From Streptomyces diacarni (lineage in GTDB: Bacteria; Actinomycetota; Actinomycetes; Streptomycetales; Streptomycetaceae), in the NCBI RefSeq assembly GCF_003323715.1, contig NZ_QOIN01000045.1, forward strand, positions 62,001 to 126,000: a stretch of DNA of 64,000 nt, read 5' to 3'. The notes under the pieces were generated by a model. The model had not been told where the DNA came from. It ran no database searches and worked only from the letters and a program-made list of their open reading frames with translations. Positions 7,729 to 17,087 of this stretch are shown in pieces (within the stretch, counting starts at the first letter, position 1; the number at the start of each line of letters is the position of its first letter). Made by a program: the position numbers and the translations under genes.

Positions 7729-9308
7729 CCATGCCTGCCGCACGGCGCGTCGCGGTCGTCGGCGCGGGACCCGCCGGGCTCTCCGCCGCGCAGGCGGCAC
7801 TGGCCGCGGGGGCGCGGGTGACGGTGATCGACGCCGCCGAGGAGCCCGGCGGCCAATACCACCGCACGGTGCCCGCGGCGTACGCGCCCCGGCGGCCAGG
7901 ACATCTCCAGCACGGGTGGCGGGCGTTCGAGCACCGGCGCCGCCGGGTGCTGGCACACCCCCGGTGCACGTGGCTGCCGCAGACCTCGGTGTGGGCACTG
8001 GAGCGGCCCCGGCCAGGACAGGAGGGCCCGCCCCGGCTGCACCTGCTGTGCTCGGGCCCGGCGGACGGCGCGGGGCGCCCCCGGCGCACACTCGACGTGG
8101 ACGCCCTCGTGCTGGCCGTGGGCGCGCACGACCGCGTCCTGCCGTTCCCCGGCTGGGAGTTGCCCGGCGTCTGCACGGCGGGCGCGGCGCAGGCGCTGGC
8201 CAAGGGCGAGCGGGTGGCGGTCGGTCAGCGGGTGGTGGTCGCGGGCTCGGGCCCCTTCCTCCTTCCGGTGGCGGCCTCCTTGCTGGACGCCGGCTCCCAG
8301 GTGCGGGAGGTGTTGGAGGCCAACACCGCGGCGACGACGGCGCGCGGCTGGGGGCGCCGCCCATGGGAGCTGGCCGCGCAGGCGGGCAAGGCGGCGGAGC
8401 TGGCCGCCCACGCCGCCGCGCTGGCCCGCCACCGGGTGCCGTACCGGACGGGCCGCGCCGTGGTCGAGGCACGCGGGGACGGCCGGGTGGAGGAAGTCGT
8501 CACGGCGCGGCTGCGCGCCGACTGGTCGGTTCTGGAGGGTACGCGGCGCACGGTCGCCGTGGACGCCGTGTGTGTCAGCCACGGCTTCAGCCCTCAGCTG
8601 GAGTTGCCGCTCGCCGCGGGATGCGCACTGGGCGAGCGCGCTGAGCCCGGCAGCGACACGGCGGGAACCCGTGCGAGCGGCCCGTCCGGTTCCCGCGGCG
8701 CACCGGACGCTTTCGTACGCGTCGACGAGCGGCAGCGCACCAGCGTGCCCGGGGTCTTCGCCGCCGGTGAGATCACCGGCATCGCCGGGGCTGCGGCCGC
8801 GCGGGCCGAGGGCGCCGTCGCCGGGTGGTCCGCCGCCACGGGCGGGAGCGCGCCACGGGATCCCGGGACGCGCCGGGCGCTGCGGGCGCTGCGGCGGAGC
8901 CGCGACCAGGGGCGGGCGTTCGCCGGACGGCTCGCCCGCGCCCACCCGATCGGCGCCGCGTGGCCGGGCTGGCTGCGGCCGCAGACCGTGGTGTGCCGCT
9001 GCGAGGAGACCGACTACGGCTCGCTGTGTGCCGCGTTCGCCACCGAGGCCGGTGCCGCGCCACGGGTCGCCAAGCTCAACACCCGCGCCGGGCTCGGTCC
9101 CTGCCAGGGCCGGATCTGCGGGCCGACGGTCGCCGAACTCCGCCGAAGGCTCGCCGGGGACGCCCCGGACAGGCCGGCCGAGGGCCTGCCGGCGGCCGAC
9201 CCGCATCGCCGGCCGCTCGCCCAGCCCATCCGGCTCGGCGAACTCGCCGCTCCGTCCGCCCCGCTGACCGGTCCAGGTCACCGTCCCGAAGAGGAGAGCA
9301 GTTCATGA
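7725..9308 (+). CDS. FAD/NAD-binding oxidoreductase with BFD-like [2Fe-2S] domain (dehydrogenase large subunit)
   Basis: The protein of ~527 residues resembles HcnB/SoxA-type subunits: an N-terminal dinucleotide fold (RVAVVGAGPAGLSAAQAALAAG), a second nucleotide fold near residue ~170 (VVVAGSGPFLLPVAASLL), and a C-terminal BFD-like cluster domain with VVCRCEE and GPCQGRICGP supplying four cysteines. GTG 7725 overlaps the upstream stop; ATG 7731 (two codons in) is the alternative. It completes the three-component dehydrogenase, and its stop overlaps the next ATG. Confidence 0.82.
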   Translation: MTMPAARRVAVVGAGPAGLSAAQAALAAGARVTVIDAAEEPGGQYHRTVPAAYAPRRPGHLQHGWRAFEHRRRRVLAHPRCTWLPQTSVWALERPRPGQEGPPRLHLLCSGPADGAGRPRRTLDVDALVLAVGAHDRVLPFPGWELPGVCTAGAAQALAKGERVAVGQRVVVAGSGPFLLPVAASLLDAGSQVREVLEANTAATTARGWGRRPWELAAQAGKAAELAAHAAALARHRVPYRTGRAVVEARGDGRVEEVVTARLRADWSVLEGTRRTVAVDAVCVSHGFSPQLELPLAAGCALGERAEPGSDTAGTRASGPSGSRGAPDAFVRVDERQRTSVPGVFAAGEITGIAGAAAARAEGAVAGWSAATGGSAPRDPGTRRALRALRRSRDQGRAFAGRLARAHPIGAAWPGWLRPQTVVCRCEETDYGSLCAAFATEAGAAPRVAKLNTRAGLGPCQGRICGPTVAELRRRLAGDAPDRPAEGLPAADPHRRPLAQPIRLGELAAPSAPLTGPGHRPEEESSS

Positions 9309-10246
9309 GTGAGAACCAGCAGCCGTCCCGTGGTCTGGGCGGTGTCGTGGTGGCCACCGCGCTGCCCTACCGCGAGGACGCGGCGGCCCCCGCCGGGCTC
9401 GCCGTCGACTACGACAGGTACGCCGAGCACTGCAGGTGGCTGGTGGAGCGCGGCTGCCACGGTGTGGGCCCCAACGGCTCGCTGGGCGAGTACTCGTCGC
9501 TGACGGACCAGGAGCGCCGCACGGTGGCGCGCACCGCCGTCGAGGCGGTGGGCGGGGCCGGCACGGTGGTGGTCGGCGTGCACGGCGTCGGGTCGCACCA
9601 GGCCCGGCAGTGGGCCGAGGCCGCCGCGGAGGACGGCGCGGACGGAGTGCTGTGCCTGCCCCCGACGATGTACCGCGCCAACAAGGGGGAGATACTGGCA
9701 CATTTCACTCAGGTGGCCTCCGTCGGACTGCCGGTGATGATCTACAACAACCCCGTCGACACCAAGGTGGACCTCACCCCTGACCTGATCGCGGAGGCCG
9801 CGCAGATCGACAACGTGGTGGCCGTCAAGGAGTTCTCCGGCGACGTGCGCCGGGTGCTGGAGATCAGGGAGCGCACCGCCGGCACCGGCCTTGAGGTGAT
9901 CAGCGGGGCCGACGACGTGGTGCTGGAGAGCCTGCTGATGGGCGCGAGCGGCTGGTTCGCCGGATTCCCGAACGTCTTCCCCGCCGAGTCGGCCCGCCTG
10001 TTCGAGCTGGCCAAGGCGGGCAGGCTGGAAGAGGCGCGGGAGCTGTACGAGCCGCTGGTGGCCGCCTTCCGGTGGGACTCGCGCACGGAGTTCGTCCAGG
10101 CGATCAAACTGGGCATGGAGCAGGTCGGCCGGTTCGGCGGCCCCTGCCGTCCGCCGCGCGGTCCGCTGCCCCCCGGCCTGCGCGCGCGGGTGGAGGCCGA
10201 CATGGCGCGTGCGATCGCCGCCCTCGGCGAGCGGGCCGCCGCCTGA
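9305..10246 (+). CDS. DapA-family lyase, probable pyrroline-4-hydroxy-2-carboxylate deaminase
   Basis: This 313-residue protein is of the dihydrodipicolinate synthase/N-acetylneuraminate lyase family. The Schiff-base lysine is K175 in VAVKEFSGD and the catalytic tyrosine is Y147 in MIYNNP; GPNGSLGEYSSLT around residue 57 is the substrate loop. Between a D-imino acid dehydrogenase and a proline racemase-type epimerase, the best assignment is the deaminase that converts pyrroline-4-hydroxy-2-carboxylate to alpha-ketoglutarate semialdehyde. True DapA is less likely given the context. It overlaps the upstream gene (ATGA) and the downstream one (TGATG). Confidence 0.82.
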   Translation: MSENQQPSRGLGGVVVATALPYREDAAAPAGLAVDYDRYAEHCRWLVERGCHGVGPNGSLGEYSSLTDQERRTVARTAVEAVGGAGTVVVGVHGVGSHQARQWAEAAAEDGADGVLCLPPTMYRANKGEILAHFTQVASVGLPVMIYNNPVDTKVDLTPDLIAEAAQIDNVVAVKEFSGDVRRVLEIRERTAGTGLEVISGADDVVLESLLMGASGWFAGFPNVFPAESARLFELAKAGRLEEARELYEPLVAAFRWDSRTEFVQAIKLGMEQVGRFGGPCRPPRGPLPPGLRARVEADMARAIAALGERAAA

Positions 10247-11247
10247 TGCGCTCGGTCCGCACGCTCAGCGCCGTCGACTCGCACACCGAGGGCATGCCCA
10301 CCCGGGTCGTCACCGGCGGGGTGCCGCCCCTGCCGGGCGCGACGATGGCCGAGCGCCGCAACCACGCCGTGCTCCACCTCGACGAGCTGCGCAGGTTCCT
10401 GGTCGACGAGCCGCGCGGGCACCCCGCCATGAGCGGTGCCCTGCTCCAGCCGCCGACCCGCCCCGACGCCGACTGGGGCGTGGTCTACGTGGAGGTCAGC
10501 GGCTTCCTGCCGATGTGCGGGCACGGCACCATCGGGGTGGCGACCGTGCTCGTGGAGACGGGCATGGTCGAGGTGACCGAGCCTCAGACACGGGTGCGGC
10601 TCGACACCCCGGCCGGCCTGGTCGAGGCCCGGGTGACCGTGCGGGACGGGGTGGCCGAGAGGGTCACCCTGCGGAACGTGGACGCGTTCGCACTGGAGTT
10701 GGACGCCACGGTCACCGTTCCCGGACTCGGTGAGGTCCGCTACGACATGGCCTACGGCGGCAACTTCTACGCCCTCGTCGAACTCGACCGGATCGGCCTC
10801 CCGTTCGACCGCGCACGCAAGGACGAGATCCTCTCCGCCGGCCTGGCGGTGATGCGGGCCGTCAACGAGCAGAACCGCCCCGCACACCCGGTGGATCCCG
10901 CCATCGGCGGCTGCAAACACGTGCAGTTCCTCGCGCCGGGCTCGACCGGGCGGCACTCGCGCAACGCCATGGCGATCCACCCGGGCTGGTTCGACCGCTC
11001 CCCCTGCGGTACGGGAACCTCGGCGCGGATGGCGCAGTTGCACGCGCGCGGCGAACTGCCGCTGCACACCGAGTTCGTGAACGAGTCGTTCATCGGCACC
11101 CGCTTCGTGGGGCAGCTGCTGGGGACCGCCGAGGTCGGCGGGGTGCCCGGGGTGGTGCCCGAGTTCTCCGGCCGGGCGTGGATCACCGGCACGGCGAACT
11201 ACCTGCTGGATCCGCGCGACCCGTTTCCGCACGGCTTCGTGCTGTAG
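10246..11247 (+). CDS. Proline racemase-family protein, probable 4-hydroxyproline 2-epimerase
   Basis: The 333-residue protein keeps both catalytic cysteines of the family: C91 in MCGHGT and C254 in SPCGTGTSA. Enzymes with two Cys are racemases or epimerases, while trans-3-hydroxyproline dehydratases lose one. It would convert trans-4-hydroxy-L-proline to cis-4-hydroxy-D-proline, the substrate of the upstream dehydrogenase. The start overlaps the preceding stop (TGATG), and it is the last gene of the operon. No alpha-ketoglutarate semialdehyde dehydrogenase follows, so the last step must be encoded elsewhere. Confidence 0.85.
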   Translation: MRSVRTLSAVDSHTEGMPTRVVTGGVPPLPGATMAERRNHAVLHLDELRRFLVDEPRGHPAMSGALLQPPTRPDADWGVVYVEVSGFLPMCGHGTIGVATVLVETGMVEVTEPQTRVRLDTPAGLVEARVTVRDGVAERVTLRNVDAFALELDATVTVPGLGEVRYDMAYGGNFYALVELDRIGLPFDRARKDEILSAGLAVMRAVNEQNRPAHPVDPAIGGCKHVQFLAPGSTGRHSRNAMAIHPGWFDRSPCGTGTSARMAQLHARGELPLHTEFVNESFIGTRFVGQLLGTAEVGGVPGVVPEFSGRAWITGTANYLLDPRDPFPHGFVL

Positions 11248-11266
11248 ACCGGGCGGGCCCGAGAGG

Positions 11267-11734
11267 TCAGTGGGCGGTGTCCCGTTCGGGGCGGGACAGG
11301 CCCAGGGCGAGCTCCGCCGCGGCGAGCACACGGGTGGGATCGAGCGGCAGTTCCCTGCTCACCTGCTGGACGACGGCGAACGGGTCGCAGTGGCGGACCC
11401 GGCCGTCGAGCCCCATGGCCGTCAGCACGTACCGGTGGCCGCCCGGCGCGGAGGCGTCCGGCGTGGCCTCCCAGTGCGCGCCCTTGGCCCGCACCATGAA
11501 GTCCGCCAGGAAGGAGACCAGGTCGGTGTGGAGCGTCACCCGGTCCGACTCCTCGAAGTCGGCGAGCGGCAGCCTGGACACGTAGTTCTCCCACGCGGGC
11601 AGAGCGGCCAGCGGGTCGGCCCGGTAGTCGGCGGCGGGCACCCCCAGCATGTCCGCGAGGCGGGCGGCGTTCGCCTGGCACTCCTCGGCCCATGAGGCCA
11701 GGTTCTCTTCCCTCTCGTTCCGCCGCGCGTCCAT
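11267..11734 (-). CDS. Hypothetical protein (155 aa)
   Basis: I do not recognise this 155-residue, acidic, cytoplasmic protein. It has no signal peptide or membrane segment; visible sections are LPAWENYVSRLPLADFEESDR, VSFLADFMVRAKGAHWE and HRYVLTAMGLDGRVRHCDPFAVVQQVSRELP. The 'own-reading of a record by a conserved C-terminal FAVV' layout faintly recalls DUF3806-like proteins, but I cannot support that. ATG 11734 is the best start, since upstream codons in frame look non-coding. It is convergent to the epimerase and divergent from the HD gene. Confidence 0.65.
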   Translation of the reverse strand: MDARRNEREENLASWAEECQANAARLADMLGVPAADYRADPLAALPAWENYVSRLPLADFEESDRVTLHTDLVSFLADFMVRAKGAHWEATPDASAPGGHRYVLTAMGLDGRVRHCDPFAVVQQVSRELPLDPTRVLAAAELALGLSRPERDTAH

Positions 11735-11854
11735 ACGGCACAACCTACTCAGCCCGACGGGACCGCGCGACACCCGCACCCGCCACCGACCGGGTGCGGG
11801 GAGGCGGCGCGGCCCGCGCCCCCACCCGCCGGCGTCCGCTAGGGTCGCCGTGCC

Positions 11855-12484
11855 ATGGGCAACGAGACGCGTCTTCGCGAGCTCTTCGACTTCATCTCCC
11901 ACACCGCGCGCCTGCGCGAGGTGGAGCGGCACAACAACGCCACCCCCCGGCGACGGGAGTCCGTGGCCGAACACTCCTGGCACCTGGCGATGGTGTGCTG
12001 GGTGCTGCACACCGAGTTCGAGCGGGAGAGCGGGCTGGACCTGGACCTGGGACGCATGCTCAAGCTGTGCCTGCTCCACGACGTGGTCGAGATCGACACC
12101 GGCGACCCGTCGGCCTGGCAGACCTCGCGCGGCGGCGAGGAGGCACGCGCCCGCAAGGCCCGCGCGGAGGAGGCGGTCGCCCGCGACCGCCTCGGCACGC
12201 TCCCCGCACCGCTCGGCCCGCAACTGCTGGCGCTGTGGCGGGAGTACGAGGAAGGTGCCACGCCCGAGGCCCGGCTGGTGCGCGGCGTGGACCGGCTCAA
12301 CCCGGCGCTGATGCGCCTGCTGACCGGGCAGGGCTGGGCGGACGTGGACGCCGACGCCGCCGCCCTCGACCGGCTCCAGCTACCCAGGGTGAGCGTCAGC
12401 CCGACGCTGACAGCGCTGTACGAGGAGGTCAGGCAGGCGGCGGTCGCCCGGGGTTTGCTGAGCACTGTCCGGCGGACCATGTGA
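11855..12484 (+). CDS. HD-domain phosphohydrolase (YfbR-like 5'-deoxynucleotidase family)
   Basis: This 209-residue protein carries the HD-domain metal ligands: H40 in ESVAEHSWHLAM, H75-D76 in LCLLHDVVEIDTGD, and a later Asp in VRGVDRLNP. That is the pattern of YfbR/HD_3 enzymes that dephosphorylate deoxynucleoside monophosphates. The start is supported by a short upstream gap to the divergent neighbour and by the family N-terminus. Nucleotide clean-up is the likely role; substrate not determined. Confidence 0.8.
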   Translation: MGNETRLRELFDFISHTARLREVERHNNATPRRRESVAEHSWHLAMVCWVLHTEFERESGLDLDLGRMLKLCLLHDVVEIDTGDPSAWQTSRGGEEARARKARAEEAVARDRLGTLPAPLGPQLLALWREYEEGATPEARLVRGVDRLNPALMRLLTGQGWADVDADAAALDRLQLPRVSVSPTLTALYEEVRQAAVARGLLSTVRRTM

Positions 12485-12725
12485 CCGTCGGCTGACGGGC
12501 TCGTTGTTATGGGCTCCAGCGGGGTGAGCATGACGCATGCGAAGTAGGCCGACAGGAACCGCACCTGCCCTCCGTTGCCGCTGGATCCGACCCGGCCCAC
12601 GCCATGGCGGGGGCCACCGAACCATGCCATTTGCACTTTTCGGGCTGTCCCGAAACACCTCGACCGCCCGGCGGCGCCCGACGGATCCTGGTCTCGCGCA
12701 ACCAGGGGGCGAGGGATGGTGAACG
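12485..12725 (+). promoter_or_regulatory. Leader region of the SARP gene with a perfect short hairpin
   Basis: The 241-bp gap before the SARP gene holds TTTCGGG-CTGT-CCCGAAA, a perfect 7-bp hairpin with a 4-nt loop at 12638-12655, about 70 bp before the start. It could be an operator or an mRNA attenuator. Base composition is less GC-extreme here than in the flanking housekeeping genes. No open frame in the gap looks coding. Confidence 0.4.
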
Positions 12726-13526
12726 GTGATGGTCCGGTTTCAGGTCATCGGGACGGTCGAGGTCTCCGGTCCATCGGGCGCGTGCGCACTGCGGATGCCG
12801 CTTCGCGCCGCTCTGCTGACCGCTCTCGCCGTGGAGAGCAACTTCTGTGTTCCGACGGGTAAGTTGTTGTCAGTCCTGTGGGATGATGCGCCCGCCTCGG
12901 CCTTGGCGAATCTGCGTACCAATGTCGCGCACCTCCGTAAGTCTCTAGACGACGTGAGCCCCCGGCTCGCGGACCGGCTCATCACAGCCAGGGGAACCGG
13001 TTATCGGCTTCTCGTGCACGCCGGCGAACTCGACTTGGTGGAGTTCCGTTCCCTCGCGGCGGCCGCACGGGTACATCTCAAAGCGGGTAACGTCGCGAAG
13101 GCATGTGCACAGTCGCAGCAGGCGCTGGCTCTGTGGCGTGGCCCGTTCGGGGAGGGACTGCCCCGGACGCGTTGGCTGGAGGCTCACGCGGCCGGGCTGG
13201 AGAGTATGAGGATCCAGATCGTCGAAGACCTGTATGCCGCCCGTCTCCTGCTCGGTGACCATCTGCGGCTCAGCCACGACGCGGCGACCCTGCTCTCGGA
13301 CGAGCCGCACCGCGAACGGCCGTGGCTGGTCCTGATGGCGGTGCAGCAACTCTCGGGGGACTCTGCGCGCGCCATGGCAACGTTCCGGCGCTGCCGTACG
13401 CATTTCGCCCAGGCGCTCGGGATCGATCCTCCGTCCAGCAGCACCGAACTCCACCACGCGATCCTCGACCGGGACGATGCCCGAGTGCTCGACATCGTCC
13501 GACGTGACGTGGCCGGCGTCGCCTGA
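12726..13526 (+). CDS. AfsR/SARP-family transcriptional activator
   Basis: The 266-residue protein has the two-part SARP architecture: an OmpR-type winged helix (residues ~1-95, RMPLRAALLTALAVESN...ANLRTNVAHLRKSL...ITARGTGYRLLV) and a bacterial transcriptional activation domain (BTAD, ~100-245; VEFRSLAAAARVHL...QALALWRGPFGEGL). Single-domain SARPs of this length usually activate secondary-metabolite clusters. It uses unusual codons for the window, such as TTGTTGTCA, suggesting acquisition by transfer. It is convergent to the ABC/TPR/peptide operon with a 6-bp gap and is its likely activator. GTG 12726 or ATG 12729 can start it. Confidence 0.88.
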   Translation: MMVRFQVIGTVEVSGPSGACALRMPLRAALLTALAVESNFCVPTGKLLSVLWDDAPASALANLRTNVAHLRKSLDDVSPRLADRLITARGTGYRLLVHAGELDLVEFRSLAAAARVHLKAGNVAKACAQSQQALALWRGPFGEGLPRTRWLEAHAAGLESMRIQIVEDLYAARLLLGDHLRLSHDAATLLSDEPHRERPWLVLMAVQQLSGDSARAMATFRRCRTHFAQALGIDPPSSSTELHHAILDRDDARVLDIVRRDVAGVA

Positions 13527-13532
13527 CGGCAC

Positions 13533-16500
13533 TCACCCGACCGGTTCCTCTCGCGCGGCGGAGACGGTGATCCGCCGGTCGGCGAGGTCCTGGTTGGCCG
13601 TGCGATGCAGTACGGCGATGATCGCCGTGTGGGGCGCGGCACGGCGAACGGTGTCGAGCGCGGCGTGCTCGGCCTGCGCGTCCATGGCGGACGTCGCCTC
13701 GTCGAGGAACACCGCGCTGGGCCCGTCGGCGAACACTCGGGCGAGGTTCACCAGTTGCCTGTGCGTATGGCTGAGGTTCCGGAGAGTGTCTTCCGGCTCC
13801 GGCACGCTCGTCCCGGTCGCGGCGCACAGCTGGGCGAGCAGGACGGGCCCGTCAGGACACCCGCGGAGGAACGCGCGCACGGTCACCGGCAGGCGGGGGA
13901 TGTCCGCGTCCGCGTAGCGCAGTGCAGAGCGCGTGCGACTGCTCAGCACCGCAGGTTTCGCTCCGTTGAGCAGGACGGTGCCGTTCGCTGCGGCGTTGGC
14001 TCCGGCGAGCGTCTTGAGCAGGGTGCTCTTGCCGACCCCGGAGGGTCCGGTCAGTACCGTCAGGGAGCCGGGTTCGGCCACCAGGTCCAGCGGCTCCGGC
14101 CGGGGCAGCCCCTCGGGCATGAGGGGCTGGAGCCGCTGCGCGTGGACCGGGGGGCCACCGCCGGGGCGGGTCTCGTCCTCATACCGGAGGAAGCCGTCGG
14201 TCAGACACGCCAGATCCCGTGGTGTCTCACGCAGCAGCCGAGCTCGTGTCGGGAGGTCTGAGGAGCCGAGGAGCTCGGCCACGCGGCGGATGGCCAAAAG
14301 CGTGCCGTCGAACTCCAGCATGCCCTCCACGATGAGGGCGGCCCGCTGCGCGAGCGTGTAGGCGGCGTAGACGACGACGCCGGCCGCCAACGCCGTCGCC
14401 CCGAACGAGAGAACCACGGCCCACAAGGCGATCAGGAACACGCCGAGGCCGAGGATCTCCACCATGAGGAGAGTGCGCAACTGGACCCAGGACCTGCGGA
14501 GGATCCCTACGGCACGGACTGCGCCGAGGTCGTCGAACCGAGCCGACAACGCCCGCCGGAGTGCGGGAGAGGTGTGGAATCCAGGCGTTCCGAGCGCGGC
14601 GCGGGCGAAGTTCAGCAGGGGGTTGCGGCACGCGGCGGACAGATGGGACGAGGCGATCAGCGCGGAGCGGCCCCTGCGATAGGCGCCCACGCCGAGTAGC
14701 GCGATGAGTCCCAGCGGAAGCACGGTCCACCATCCGCCGGCGAGCACCGCGGCCGCGGCGGCAAGCATCGAGATCCACGCTGCGGCGAATTCCGCCAGTT
14801 GGAAGGGCACCCGTAGTTCGAGTGTGAAGAAGTCACGGCTCAGCCGCCCCGTCACCGAGGCGCTGCGCTCGTCCAGTCGCCCCGACAGCAGACCGCGGAC
14901 CAGGCCGGTGTGGACGCGGTCGATCGCGCCGATCGGTGTGCGCAGAGGCAGCCACGAACGCAGCCAGGCCACAACGACCCCCACCGCCACCAGAGCGGAC
15001 AGCCACCACAGGCCGCTGAAGTCCGTGATCCCGTGATCCACCAGGTACGCCAGTCCGTACTCCACCGCGACCAGTGCGCAGATGCACACAAGGACGGCGC
15101 CGATGGCCGACGGCGAGAACATGCCTCGTACGTTGCGGTAGAAGTCGCTGATCCGCAGCACCGGTGTGGGCGTATCGAACGCCGAGGCGTGTGGCGGAAC
15201 ATAGCCCTCCGGAAAGCCGTACCGCAGACCCGCGGACTGTAGCGCCGAGAGTCGCTGCTCCGGAACGGGAAGTCGCTGTCCCGGGAGAAATCCCCCCTCG
15301 CTGTCCGGTCCGATCGCTGCGAGCAGTTCAGCGGTCCGCACCGGTCCCAGGAGCTTTCGGACCGTTGTGCTCCGCGCCGACAACTCCTCAGGCCGGAACG
15401 AGACGATCTCCCCGTCGGCGACGATGAGGAAACGGTCGGCGCACCGTGTGATCTCCGGTCGCGTGGTGGTGCACATCCGGGTGCCGAGACCGGGTTCGTC
15501 GGCCATCACCCCGGCGGCGACCTGCGCGGCGCACTGTGGATCGAGCGGTGCGAACACGTCGTCGAGCAACAGCACGTCGGGCGCGAGGTACAGCGCCTGG
15601 GCCAGACTGACGCGCACGGTCTGACCGTCGGACAGCCGCTCGGTCGACGCGCTCAGCTCAGCGCCGTCACCCTCGGGACGGGCCGCGAGGTCGTCCAGCA
15701 ACCCGCTGCGGACGAGAGCCTGGCGGTAGCGGGCCTGTTCGACCGGTCGCCGCCACAGGGCCACCGTCTCGGCGATGGGGCCGTCGAACACCGGCTGGCC
15801 GCGTGCCACCAGGACCAGCTCCCCGCCGTGTGCGACCCTCCATTCAGGACAGCTCGTCGGCATTCCGGCGATCTGTTCCATCAAGCGGGTCGTTCGGCCC
15901 TGGTCCCGGCCCAGCACGACGACGCGTTCACCTGGCGCTACCGTGACGCCCCCTCCCCGTCCCGGACCGGTAGGCGAGATCGTGACCGTTCCCGGAGCCG
16001 GCGCGGAACCCGGGACAGGATCGGCCTCCTCCGGCGCCTCGGACAACAGCGCGGTGACCTCACGCCCGATGACCCAGGCGAACCGGATGTTGACGTACGT
16101 CGCGATGTTCTCGTCAACGGCCGACACCAGCATCCGCACCAGAACCAGCAGTGCAACACCCTCCCCCGCAGCCAAACCGGTGGAGAACAGGACCCCCGCC
16201 AGGACCGCCGCCCACACCACCACCTGGGGAAGCGCCTGCCGAAGGGCGTCCACCCACGCGTTGCTCCGCGCTCGGCGCAACAGCGTGCCGCGTTGCTCCT
16301 CTCGGACCGACGCGAACGCCGCGGTGACCACCGGTTCCAGGTGCTGCCTGCGCACCGCCTGCCACGCCGCGACCAGCCCGTCGATCAGCTCCGCCCGCCG
16401 GTGGTCCCCGGCGAGGTACTCCTTGGTGGTCGCGGTCATCCGGTCCACGAGAGTGCGCCCGACCAGCGCTCCCAGGCCCGCCACCGCAGCCACCCCGAAC

Positions 16501-17087
16501 CCGACGGCACCGAACCACACCAGCACGCACACCACGTAGGTCACGATCAGCGCGCTGTGGACGACGAACTCCGCTGCGAAAGCCGATTGCGACAGCTGCT
16601 GGGGATACTCCAGCAGGAAGGTCGTCGAGGACTTCTTCTGCCGGCCGAGCCAGCGGGGGTCGGTGCGTTGCAGCCGCCGGAAGATCAGCCGCTGGACGGA
16701 CAGGTCGATCCGGTACACCAACATGCGCACCTGCCAGGTGCTGGCCCAGCGCAACAGTGTGAAGGCCGTCGCCACGACGCTCAGCGCGACCGCCGGCCGC
16801 AACGCCGGCCCACCGTCGTTGACGCGGGAAAGCACATGATCGATCGCCCGCGGCACCAACGCCCCCGTGACGACCACTCCGATCCCGAGGAGAAGGTAGC
16901 CGGTCGCATGGCGCCAGAAATGCCGCAGCAGACCGAGCCACAACCCACGAGCCCCCACGTGGGCCGCCAGGTCCGCGATCCGGTCCCGCACGTCGAGTCC
17001 CGCTTGCGCGGCCTCCTCGGGACACAGGTCCCCAGGGGCGGCGTGGGCGCGCTCGTAGGCCTGCCTCAGATTCCGCCACACGCTCAC
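13533..17087 (-). CDS. Full-length double ABC exporter (TMD-NBD-TMD-NBD) with asymmetric nucleotide sites
   Basis: One 1184-residue chain holds two exporter halves: membrane domains at ~55-330 and ~655-925, nucleotide domains at ~370-590 and ~985-1184. NBD1 has a broken Walker A (GRDQGRTT, 393-400, no lysine), signature LSDGQ (485-489), Walker B LLLDD (506-510) and TTTR where the H-loop His belongs. NBD2 has an intact Walker A (GPSGVGKST, K1020), Walker B VFLDE and H1161, but a degenerate signature (LSHTH, 1105-1109). So one composite ATP site is intact and the other is dead on both faces. GTG 17087 overlaps the TPR stop. Likely cargo is the nearby peptide product. Confidence 0.88.
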   Translation of the reverse strand: MSVWRNLRQAYERAHAAPGDLCPEEAAQAGLDVRDRIADLAAHVGARGLWLGLLRHFWRHATGYLLLGIGVVVTGALVPRAIDHVLSRVNDGGPALRPAVALSVVATAFTLLRWASTWQVRMLVYRIDLSVQRLIFRRLQRTDPRWLGRQKKSSTTFLLEYPQQLSQSAFAAEFVVHSALIVTYVVCVLVWFGAVGFGVAAVAGLGALVGRTLVDRMTATTKEYLAGDHRRAELIDGLVAAWQAVRRQHLEPVVTAAFASVREEQRGTLLRRARSNAWVDALRQALPQVVVWAAVLAGVLFSTGLAAGEGVALLVLVRMLVSAVDENIATYVNIRFAWVIGREVTALLSEAPEEADPVPGSAPAPGTVTISPTGPGRGGGVTVAPGERVVVLGRDQGRTTRLMEQIAGMPTSCPEWRVAHGGELVLVARGQPVFDGPIAETVALWRRPVEQARYRQALVRSGLLDDLAARPEGDGAELSASTERLSDGQTVRVSLAQALYLAPDVLLLDDVFAPLDPQCAAQVAAGVMADEPGLGTRMCTTTRPEITRCADRFLIVADGEIVSFRPEELSARSTTVRKLLGPVRTAELLAAIGPDSEGGFLPGQRLPVPEQRLSALQSAGLRYGFPEGYVPPHASAFDTPTPVLRISDFYRNVRGMFSPSAIGAVLVCICALVAVEYGLAYLVDHGITDFSGLWWLSALVAVGVVVAWLRSWLPLRTPIGAIDRVHTGLVRGLLSGRLDERSASVTGRLSRDFFTLELRVPFQLAEFAAAWISMLAAAAAVLAGGWWTVLPLGLIALLGVGAYRRGRSALIASSHLSAACRNPLLNFARAALGTPGFHTSPALRRALSARFDDLGAVRAVGILRRSWVQLRTLLMVEILGLGVFLIALWAVVLSFGATALAAGVVVYAAYTLAQRAALIVEGMLEFDGTLLAIRRVAELLGSSDLPTRARLLRETPRDLACLTDGFLRYEDETRPGGGPPVHAQRLQPLMPEGLPRPEPLDLVAEPGSLTVLTGPSGVGKSTLLKTLAGANAAANGTVLLNGAKPAVLSSRTRSALRYADADIPRLPVTVRAFLRGCPDGPVLLAQLCAATGTSVPEPEDTLRNLSHTHRQLVNLARVFADGPSAVFLDEATSAMDAQAEHAALDTVRRAAPHTAIIAVLHRTANQDLADRRITVSAAREEPVG

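Noticed and set aside
9305-10246. Annotation as lysine-pathway DapA.
   Set aside because: Family residues fit, but the neighbours are a D-imino acid dehydrogenase and an epimerase, so a hydroxyproline-pathway deaminase is better supported.
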